Assembly (NCBI GenBank): GCA_003485885.1
Contig: DNHM01000047.1
Span: 1 to 5,893 of the forward strand
Direction of reading: 5' to 3'
From: Acidimicrobiaceae bacterium
GTDB taxonomy: Bacteria; Actinomycetota; Acidimicrobiia; Acidimicrobiales; UBA10347
DNA length: 5,893 nt
Notes under the pieces: model-generated
Seen by the model: the letters and a program-made list of their open reading frames with translations, nothing else
What the model was told of the DNA's origin: nothing
Database searches by the model: none
Shown: piece after piece, positions 1-4,597 of the stretch
How positions within the stretch are numbered: the stretch's first letter is position 1
Layout: each line of letters begins with the position of its first letter
Program-made: the position numbers and the translations under genes

Positions 1-38
1 TCGGCCAGCGCTTGGTTCATGAGCTCGATGTCATCCAC
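1..38 (-). CDS. N-terminal fragment of a divergent gene (runs off the window)
   Basis: Reading leftward from a GTG at 38-36, the frame encodes MDDIELMNQALA and stays open to the window edge. The other two minus frames are closed here: one has TGA at 19-17 and the other has TGA just inside. In the GTG frame a TAG at 50-48 lies upstream, so GTG-38 is the first possible start. A TAGCGT hexamer (50-45) precedes the GTG by exactly 6 nt, the spacing expected of a leaderless actinobacterial transcript, and there is no Shine-Dalgarno sequence. The peptide has an acidic, amphipathic helical start that loosely recalls N-termini of tRNA adenosine deaminases (TadA, pattern like E-x-x-M-x-x-A-L). Twelve residues cannot establish a family, so I give no product. 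That a gene starts here is moderately supported; its function is unknown. Confidence 0.45.
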   Translation of the reverse strand, partial: MDDIELMNQALA

Positions 39-44
39 GACGCC

Positions 45-50
45 ACGCTA
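45..50 (-). promoter_or_regulatory. -10 element of leaderless promoter for the left divergent gene
   Basis: On the minus strand this reads TAGCGT (TANNNT), followed by 6 nt and then GTG at 38. That spacing puts the transcription start on or next to the start codon, as in leaderless actinobacterial mRNAs. No good -35 is visible; the place where it would lie overlaps the -10 of the opposite promoter. The call is inferred from spacing only. Confidence 0.4.
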
Positions 51-72
51 CTGCTGATGGCCCAGATCCAAG

Positions 73-78
73 TAGCGT
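73..78 (+). promoter_or_regulatory. -10 element of leaderless promoter for the MBL-fold hydrolase
   Basis: TAGCGT lies 7 nt before the ATG at 86. This places the likely transcription start at or within a base of the start codon, and no Shine-Dalgarno sequence is present in the intervening bases. A -35 near 49-55 would overlap the -10 of the minus-strand promoter and does not resemble TTGACA. Confidence 0.45.
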
Positions 79-85
79 CGAGCTG

Positions 86-988
86 ATGACTTCGTGGAAT
101 GAAGACGCCAGAAAGCTCACCGATCGGGTAACCGTTCTGGTCGGTCCAGACAATGGGGCCTACCCGTCCGGGAATTCGGTGGTCGTTCAAGGAGCGGGGG
201 AGACGATCATTATCGATCCGTCGGTCACCGTCGTTGAACGTGGTGGTGCGGGCGTTCCGATCGACGCGGTGGTGAACAGCCATGCGCATGAAGACCACCT
301 GGCTGGTAATGGGTTGTTCTCCGACGCCCGGATCCACATTCATCACGATGACTTGCTTGGTGCTGTGAGCCTCGACGGACTCATGGACGTCTACGGACTC
401 GAGGGTCAAACCCGGGCCGACTTCGGCCAGCAGGTACTCGATGAGTTCCACTACACCCCACGACCTGATGCCCACGGGTTCTCCGATGGACATGTGTTTG
501 ATCTGGGTGGCGTCAATGTCGAGGCGGTGCACCTGCCGGGTCACACCCGAGGCCACAGCGGTTTCCGCATCGATGGTGGTGTGTTCTTCCTCTCCGACAT
601 CGATCTAACCGGCTTCGGCCCGTACTACGGCGACGTGTGGTCAAGCCTCGAAGACTTTGATGAGAGCCTGCGCCTGATCCGTGATGAAGAGGCCGATTGG
701 TATGTGACGTTTCACCACAAGGGAATCATCGAGGGCCGAGACGAGTTTGTCGAACGGATCGATGCGTTCCACGCGATCATCGACCGGCGGCACTCAGCGA
801 TGCTCGATTTCCTAGTCGAACCTCGCACGATCGACGACATGATGGCGCATCGTTTCGTCTATCGCCCCCACGTCGAGCATGTGTTCGCCGATTCGGTAGA
901 ACACCGCACCGCGTCGCTCCATATTGCACGGATGCACGAGCGGGGCGAGGCGGTCGAAGTGGAACCCGGTCGATGGCAAGTCGCCTAG
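86..988 (+). CDS. MBL-fold metallo-hydrolase with C-terminal helical/winged-helix tail
   Basis: This is a 300-residue cytoplasmic protein with no signal peptide. The metallo-beta-lactamase signature SHAHEDH (residues 65-71) supplies H66, H68, D70 and H71. The expected third metal-site histidine is H153 in PGHTRGH (151-157), followed by D171 in a buried strand ending LSDID, and H210 in TFHHKG. All ligands for a two-metal centre are therefore present and the enzyme should be active. The N-terminal strands around residues 30-45 (GNSVVV...TIIIDP) match the usual MBL opening. Residues about 246-300, with HRTASLHIARMHERGE near the end, look like the small winged-helix domain often found at the C-terminus of glyoxalase II-like hydrolases. 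The family hydrolyses thioesters, lactones, phosphoesters and other bonds, and the substrate here cannot be read off. ATG-86 is the first canonical start after an in-frame TGA at 20-22, and it fits the leaderless promoter. Confidence is high for the fold and low for any particular reaction. Confidence 0.93.
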   Translation: MTSWNEDARKLTDRVTVLVGPDNGAYPSGNSVVVQGAGETIIIDPSVTVVERGGAGVPIDAVVNSHAHEDHLAGNGLFSDARIHIHHDDLLGAVSLDGLMDVYGLEGQTRADFGQQVLDEFHYTPRPDAHGFSDGHVFDLGGVNVEAVHLPGHTRGHSGFRIDGGVFFLSDIDLTGFGPYYGDVWSSLEDFDESLRLIRDEEADWYVTFHHKGIIEGRDEFVERIDAFHAIIDRRHSAMLDFLVEPRTIDDMMAHRFVYRPHVEHVFADSVEHRTASLHIARMHERGEAVEVEPGRWQVA

Positions 989-1062
989 CTGGCCTTGGTG
1001 TGTAGCTGAGTCCGAGGGGACGATGCCCCGATCGTGTCATGGGGGTGACGTACGCTCGCGAG
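989..1062 (+). other. Intergenic spacer with weak hairpin and promoter
   Basis: The 74-nt gap after the hydrolase stop holds no gene. GGGG at 1016-1019 can pair with CCCC at 1026-1029 around a 6-nt loop. This hairpin has no following T-run, so I do not call it an intrinsic terminator. Its right part holds the leaderless promoter listed next. Confidence 0.5.
1051..1056 (+). promoter_or_regulatory. -10 element of leaderless promoter for the lipoprotein gene
   Basis: TACGCT (TANNNT) is followed by 6 nt and then ATG at 1063. This is the third occurrence in the window of the same -10-to-start geometry. No recognisable -35 lies 16-18 nt upstream. This promoter is the main reason for choosing ATG-1063 over ATG-1039, since a transcript starting here would not contain the upstream ATG. 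Confidence 0.45.
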
Positions 1063-2013
1063 ATGGTTCGGTACTTCGTCGCGTCGATTGTGGTGGCCGT
1101 CCTTTTGACGGCGTGCGGGTCAGACGCTGCGCCCGAGACCTTCAACCCGATCGAGGCAACCAGTGACCTCGGCGTCGAGACGGCCGTCGCCTTCCCGCTC
1201 GAAGTTGAGCTCGGATTTGCGAGTGAGCCGGAGCGGCGCCGTTATCAGCTGATCTCGCGGCAACGTTTGGCCGATGAAGCCATGCTGCAGTGCATGGAGC
1301 AGGCAGGCTTCTTGTATGCAGTCCGTCCGGCCGAAGAAGCATTCCGGTCAGGCGCATTTGTGGGTGACGGCTCTCGTGCCTGGACGCAGATCAATGGCTT
1401 AGGCATCACGGTGTCGTTCATTGATGCTGTGGTCTCTGAGGCTGCACGGGAAACCGCAGACGCTGTGGCAACAAACCTCGACTACGTGGCATCGCTCACC
1501 CCCGAACAACAGGTGGATTACGACCGGGCACTCGTGGGCGATCTACGTGCACCGACCAACACATCGATCGAGCCGGCCCCAGGTTGTTGGGAACAATCGT
1601 ACAACGACATCGTTGCGTCCGTAGCCCTGATCGACGCCTTCGCTCCCGAACTGTCTTCGCTGAACTCACGCCTGAATGCCGACCCCCGAGTCATTCGCTT
1701 TCAACAAGACTGGTCGGCATGCATGAACACCGCTGGTTACTCCTACGTGAACGAAGCCGCGCTGAGCGATGATGTCTATGCACGGCTACTCGACATCGAA
1801 CTTGTTGCGACCAATGGTGTGACCCAGGTCGCCTCACCCGATGCCCTCGATGCCCTTGCTGCCCTTGCTGCGTTTGAGCGGGACGTTGCCGTAGCTGGGT
1901 TCGACTGCCGGCTCGGGTTTGCCGACGAACTCGCGCAGTTGCGATCCGACTATGAACGAGAGTTTCTCGACGACAACCGGTTCCGCATAGCGGAGCTGCA
2001 ATCGCCATCATGA
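1063..2013 (+). CDS. Secreted lipoprotein of unknown function with duplicated Cys-Met module
   Basis: This is a 316-residue protein starting at ATG-1063. ATG-1039 would add eight residues (MGVTYARE) before the signal peptide and lies upstream of the proposed transcription start. Residues 1-17 form a lipoprotein signal peptide: an Arg at 3, a hydrophobic run, then lipobox LTAC with C18 as the acylated cysteine, followed by a flexible GSDAAPET linker. The mature part has four more cysteines. A CMEQAGFLY motif (C77) is echoed by CMNTAGYSY (C220), and each is followed by a second cysteine (C175 in GCWEQ, C282 in FDCRL) leading into a helix, which suggests an internal duplication with one disulfide per half. 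A stretch around 146-160 (LTPEQQVDYDRAL) resembles a segment I recall from unnamed actinobacterial secreted proteins. I recognise no enzyme or binding domain. It should be anchored to the outer face of the membrane. Confidence is high that it is a lipoprotein; the function is unknown. Confidence 0.88.
   Translation: MVRYFVASIVVAVLLTACGSDAAPETFNPIEATSDLGVETAVAFPLEVELGFASEPERRRYQLISRQRLADEAMLQCMEQAGFLYAVRPAEEAFRSGAFVGDGSRAWTQINGLGITVSFIDAVVSEAARETADAVATNLDYVASLTPEQQVDYDRALVGDLRAPTNTSIEPAPGCWEQSYNDIVASVALIDAFAPELSSLNSRLNADPRVIRFQQDWSACMNTAGYSYVNEAALSDDVYARLLDIELVATNGVTQVASPDALDALAALAAFERDVAVAGFDCRLGFADELAQLRSDYEREFLDDNRFRIAELQSPS
1843..1869 (+). repeat. Three tandem 9-bp units inside the lipoprotein gene
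   Basis: GCCCTCGAT is followed by two identical GCCCTTGCT units. They encode an Ala-Leu-rich helix (DALDALAALAA, residues about 260-270). Identical in-frame 9-mers can slip without breaking the frame, so this segment may vary in length between strains. Confidence 0.7.
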
Positions 2014-2118
2014 TGTTCCATCTCGCTCCCGTCGGGACGACCAGTGAACTCTGTAGTCGTTCGCCAGGTTTGCTGAGAGCCTTGGTCCCATCTTCTGTCG
2101 ACCCGTTCCGCACATGGG

Positions 2119-2158
2119 CCAGTATGTAGCTCTACTGGTGGTTGTCGATCCACACCAG
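2119..2158. repeat. Two overlapping inverted repeats sharing one arm
   Basis: CCAGTA (2119-2124) is the reverse complement of TACTGG (2133-2138), with an 8-bp centre. CTGGTG (2135-2140) is the reverse complement of CACCAG (2153-2158), with a 12-bp centre. The two share bases 2135-2138, so as RNA hairpins they would be mutually exclusive; as DNA they are three CCAG/CTGG half-sites in about 40 bp. The region lies upstream of the proposed promoter, which favours a DNA-binding role. Confidence 0.5.
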
Positions 2159-2171
2159 CTGTTTCGACAAC
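2141..2171. promoter_or_regulatory. Candidate operator: 8-bp dyad overlapping the -35 of the transporter operon
   Basis: GTTGTCGA (2141-2148) and TCGACAAC (2164-2171) are perfect reverse complements 15 bp apart, with half-site centres about 23 bp apart (roughly two helical turns). The right arm contains the best -35 candidate, so a protein bound here would compete with RNA polymerase. No regulator gene is visible in the window. Confidence 0.45.
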
Positions 2172-2191
2172 TCTCACCCAGTCCTTACTTT
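2164..2191 (+). promoter_or_regulatory. Candidate sigma70-type promoter of the transporter operon
   Basis: TCGACA at 2164-2169 matches TTGACA at five of six bases. A 16-bp spacer separates it from TACTTT at 2186-2191, which has the TANNNT form. Transcription would start near 2198, giving a leader of about 28 nt that contains the Shine-Dalgarno sequence. It would also exclude the longer reading frame that begins at 2142. Confidence 0.4.
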
Positions 2192-2216
2192 CCCCCGTCA
2201 TTGTTATGCGCTCCAT

Positions 2217-2222
2217 GGAGGA
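2217..2222 (+). promoter_or_regulatory. Shine-Dalgarno GGAGGA deciding the adaptor start
   Basis: GGAGGA ends three bases before ATG-2226 and is a near-ideal ribosome binding site, though closely spaced. It supports ATG-2226 over the in-frame ATG at 2142, which would place 28 non-signal-like residues before the membrane anchor. It also contrasts with the apparent leaderless starts of the other genes with visible promoters. Confidence 0.7.
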
Positions 2223-2225
2223 CAG

Positions 2226-3878
2226 ATGACAAGCCGTAAACGACTCTTTCTGGCAGTGGTTGCCGTAGCTGTGGCCTTTGGCGTCGGTGGCTACGTGCTC
2301 GGCCAGCAACTTGAATCGCCCGAGGACGCACGGGCTGTGGTCGCCGCACCCGAGGCATCGCTGATTGCGGTGCCAGTCGAGGCGACGGCACTATCGAACG
2401 ATGTCGTCGTCAGGGGCGACGCCGAGTTCGAAGGCGCTCTTGATCTGGAACTCGACTCAGCCTTAGGAGACGGCTCCGCTCGGGTAGTGACCGGGCGGGT
2501 CCCCGAGATCGATACCGAGGTCAACGAGGGTGATGTCATCATCGAGGTAAGTGGTCGTCCGGTCTTTGTGCTCGAGGGCGATTTGCCAACGTTCCGTGAG
2601 TTCAAGCCTGGCCTCGAAGGCGACGATGTGTTGCAGCTCGAGGTATCACTCGCGCGCCTGGGTTTCCTTGCGGTCCAACCAGACCGTTTGTACGGCTCTG
2701 CGACCGAAGATGCCATCGAGGCCATGTACGAGGAAGCCGGGTACGAACCTCGGGGGGAAAACGAGGGCGAGCAAGCCCAAATCAAGGCGGCCGAACAAGC
2801 GGTTGAATCTGCTCGCACGACACTCGCGAATGCGAACGACAGGTTGTCTGATCTGCTGAAGCCGCCGTCACTTGTCCAGCAGACTCGCGACGCCCAGGCC
2901 CGCCAAAAGTTGCTCGACCAGATCGTACGAGCCCAAGAAACGCTGGATGAAGCGAACGCCGATCGGCCTTCTAACTCGCTATTGCAGGCAATCGATGCCG
3001 TACAACGAGCCGAACTCGCAGACGAGGGTGTCGACCAAGCAAACCAGGCCGTGATGGCGGCCCAGGACGCAGAACAAGCACGGGTCGACGCAGCCCAAGA
3101 ACAACTCGATACGGCCCGCAAGGCATTGGCTGATGCCGACGCGATCAGCGCCGCCGAGGACAGTGACGGGGTCGACACATCCAGCGCGCAGCAGGGCGTG
3201 TCTGACGCCCAGGAACGTCTTGAAGACGCCGAGGCCGATCTCGCTGAGCTCGAAGAAGAGATCGGTGTGACCTTCCCGGTTGCCGAGGTCGTTTTCCTAC
3301 CCAACCTGCCACGCACGGTGACGTCGATCGACGTCGAACGGGGTGACTTCGTGAACGGTTCGGTCATGCGCATCAGCGGTACCAGGGTTCGCATAACAAC
3401 CGGTGTGTCTGAATCCAACCGGCCACTGCTCGAGGTCGGTCAACGGGTGCTGATTGATAGTGAACAGCTCGATATCGAAGTCGAAGGTGAGATTACTGAG
3501 CTAGCCGACCGCAAAGGCACCAATGGTGTGGCCGATACCCGTTACTACATGCTGGTTACCCCAACAGGCGAGTACAACGTGTCCGAACTGGTCGGTGTGA
3601 ACTTCCGGCTGCAGATCCCACTTGAGCGCAGCGAAGGCGAGGTGCTTGCTGTGCCGTTGGCTGCGTTATCTGCTGGCGCCGATGGTTCGTCGCGAGTCGA
3701 AGTTGAACGTGCCGACGGCAGCACCGACCTGGTGCCGGTCGAGGTCGGGCTGCAGGACAAGAATCGTTCGCTGGTCGAGGTCATCCCGATTGGTGGCAAT
3801 CTCCAGGCCGGTGATCTTGTGGTCATCGGTATCGAACAGCCAGCGCCAGCAGCGGTTGCCGACGAGGGCGGGAGCTGA
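2226..3878 (+). CDS. MacA/HlyD-like membrane-fusion adaptor with peptidoglycan-binding domain
   Basis: This is a 550-residue extracytoplasmic adaptor of an ABC export complex. The basic start TSRKR is followed by one membrane anchor (residues 7-26), with the rest outside. Residues 86-120 look like the first half of a lipoyl-type domain (TGRVPEIDTEVNEGDVI, then RPVFVLEGDLP). Next comes a PG_binding_1-like domain, about 128-173, with GDDVLQLEVSLARLGF and a YGSATEDAIEAM segment in place of the usual FG-x-x-T-x-x-A-V-x-x-FQ. Residues 181-346 are Ala/Glu/Gln-rich coiled coil with breaks at PP (213-214), P248 and G315. The second lipoyl half follows (349-387, including SIDVERGDFVNG), then a beta-barrel region (388-465) and a membrane-proximal domain (473-538). 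It is the first gene of a three-gene operon with the ATPase and permease. The peptidoglycan-binding part suggests that the adaptor contacts the cell wall. The substrate is unknown. An antimicrobial-peptide, lipid or siderophore exporter would all fit the family. Confidence 0.87.
   Translation: MTSRKRLFLAVVAVAVAFGVGGYVLGQQLESPEDARAVVAAPEASLIAVPVEATALSNDVVVRGDAEFEGALDLELDSALGDGSARVVTGRVPEIDTEVNEGDVIIEVSGRPVFVLEGDLPTFREFKPGLEGDDVLQLEVSLARLGFLAVQPDRLYGSATEDAIEAMYEEAGYEPRGENEGEQAQIKAAEQAVESARTTLANANDRLSDLLKPPSLVQQTRDAQARQKLLDQIVRAQETLDEANADRPSNSLLQAIDAVQRAELADEGVDQANQAVMAAQDAEQARVDAAQEQLDTARKALADADAISAAEDSDGVDTSSAQQGVSDAQERLEDAEADLAELEEEIGVTFPVAEVVFLPNLPRTVTSIDVERGDFVNGSVMRISGTRVRITTGVSESNRPLLEVGQRVLIDSEQLDIEVEGEITELADRKGTNGVADTRYYMLVTPTGEYNVSELVGVNFRLQIPLERSEGEVLAVPLAALSAGADGSSRVEVERADGSTDLVPVEVGLQDKNRSLVEVIPIGGNLQAGDLVVIGIEQPAPAAVADEGGS
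2607..2744 (+). other. Peptidoglycan-binding (PG_binding_1-like) domain within the adaptor
   Basis: Residues about 128-173 match the helical repeat pattern G-x-D-V-x-x-L-x-x-x-L-x-x-L-G-F followed by YG-x-x-T-x-x-A-I. The canonical FQ at the end is replaced by MY, so binding to peptidoglycan is likely but not certain. The domain sits between the first lipoyl half and the coiled coil. Confidence 0.7.
2766..3263 (+). other. Long interrupted coiled-coil region of the adaptor
   Basis: About 165 residues are rich in Ala, Glu, Gln, Asp and Arg with heptad-like leucines. Proline or glycine breaks near residues 213, 248 and 315 suggest a helical hairpin or bundle rather than one continuous rod. I see no clear match to the R-x-x-x-L-x(6)-S tip motif that TolC-docking adaptors carry, which would fit a cell without an outer membrane. 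Confidence 0.65.
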
Positions 3879-3880
3879 CC

Positions 3881-4597
3881 ATGTCGGTCGATCTCGAACA
3901 GGACATGGTGGCCAAACCGCCGATCGGGCCACCCGTCATCGAGCTGCGCGAGGTCGGACGCACCTTCCCTGGACCACCACCGGTCGAGGCCTTTAAGCCC
4001 TCGAACCTGACGATTGATCAGGGCGAGTATGTCTCGATCATCGGGCCGTCGGGCTCGGGAAAATCAACGCTGCTGCATCTCTTAGGTCTGCTCGACAAAC
4101 CAACTACGGGCAAGTACTTCCTTGACGGCATCGACACCGGTGAGTTGGGAGACAACGCACGAGCTGGTTTGCGCGGCAGCCGAATCGGGTTTGTCTTTCA
4201 GTCGTTCCACCTGCTCAGTCATCGATCGGTGCTCGAGAATGTGGAGCTCGCCCAGATCTACAACCGCATGCCCCGCAAGGAAAGGCGCCAGCGGGCCGAG
4301 AACGCGCTTGAGCGTGTAGGGCTCAGTCACCGGTTGTCGTTTACACCCAAGACATTGTCGGGTGGCGAACGTCAGCGAGTAGCGGTCGCTCGAGCGCTGG
4401 TGACCGAACCGAGTTTGTTGCTCGCTGACGAACCCACGGGAAACCTCGATACCGAGATGTCGGGCGAGATTATGGAGGTCTTCGATGATCTCCATCACGG
4501 CGGGTTGACCCTTGCCGTGATCACCCATGACCTCGATGTGTCTCGCCGGGCGCAACGTCAAGTGCGCATCGTCGACGGAATGTTGCACACGTCATGA
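3881..4597 (+). CDS. ABC transporter ATPase, MacB/LolD type
   Basis: This is a 238-residue cytoplasmic nucleotide-binding subunit with every catalytic motif intact: Walker A GPSGSGKST (55-63), Q-loop Q107 in FVFQSFHLL, signature LSGGERQRV (159-167), Walker B LLLADEPTG (179-187) with catalytic E184, D-loop NLD (188-190) and H-loop H216 in ITHD. The NPTG/EPTGNLD and GERQRVA wording is that of the MacB/LolD/FtsE clade, which powers permeases by mechanotransmission rather than by moving substrate through a channel. The length is normal for a stand-alone ATPase; in E. coli MacB the ATPase is fused to the permease, here it is separate. The ATG follows the adaptor stop by 2 nt, with GGGAG at 3870-3874 as ribosome site inside the adaptor gene. 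An internal ATG at residue 9 is a possible alternative start. Confidence 0.96.
   Translation: MSVDLEQDMVAKPPIGPPVIELREVGRTFPGPPPVEAFKPSNLTIDQGEYVSIIGPSGSGKSTLLHLLGLLDKPTTGKYFLDGIDTGELGDNARAGLRGSRIGFVFQSFHLLSHRSVLENVELAQIYNRMPRKERRQRAENALERVGLSHRLSFTPKTLSGGERQRVAVARALVTEPSLLLADEPTGNLDTEMSGEIMEVFDDLHHGGLTLAVITHDLDVSRRAQRQVRIVDGMLHTS
4594..4597 (+). other. ATGA stop-start overlap coupling ATPase and permease
   Basis: The ATPase TGA (4595-4597) and permease ATG (4594-4596) share bases. With the 2-nt gap between adaptor and ATPase, this shows the three genes are translated from one message. Confidence 0.9.

Larger units (their letters stand above)
45..78. repeat. 8-bp perfect inverted repeat spanning the divergent promoters
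   Basis: ACGCTACT at 45-52 and AGTAGCGT at 71-78 are exact reverse complements separated by 18 bp. Each arm contains the proposed -10 hexamer of one of the two divergent promoters, so the two -10 regions are identical over 8 bp. The symmetry may simply be two copies of the same extended -10, or it may be an operator read by a dimeric regulator. Confidence 0.6.
2014..2225 (+). other. Regulatory intergenic region upstream of the transporter operon
   Basis: These 212 bp hold no convincing gene. The first 100 bp carry only weak hairpins, such as TCCC-GTC-GGGA at 2027-2037 and ACGAC/GTCGT at 2037-2060. Neither has a T-run, so no clear terminator follows the lipoprotein gene. From 2119 onward the region is dense in inverted repeats, followed by a candidate promoter and a strong Shine-Dalgarno sequence, each listed separately. 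Confidence 0.6.

Noticed and set aside
17..556. Minus-strand 179-codon open frame opposite the hydrolase
   Set aside because: It is antisense to the metal-binding core of a clear MBL-fold gene, has no domain-like features, and its translation is low-complexity at the end. It is a shadow frame.
1016..1029. GGGG/CCCC hairpin after the hydrolase gene as a terminator
   Set aside because: It has only four pairs and no T-run, so an intrinsic terminator cannot be supported.
2027..2060. Small hairpins after the lipoprotein gene as a terminator
   Set aside because: Stems are 4-5 bp (2027-2037 and 2037-2060) with no T-run. This is no better than expected by chance in GC-rich DNA.
2142..2225. 28-codon N-terminal extension of the adaptor
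   Set aside because: The extension lies in the dyad/promoter region, lacks a ribosome site and would bury the membrane anchor. GGAGGA before ATG-2226 marks the better start.
2291..3418. Minus-strand 375-codon open frame opposite the adaptor
   Set aside because: The Ser/Ala-rich translation is what the reverse complement of a Glu/Ala/Asp-rich coiled coil in GC-rich DNA gives. No start signal or domain is visible.
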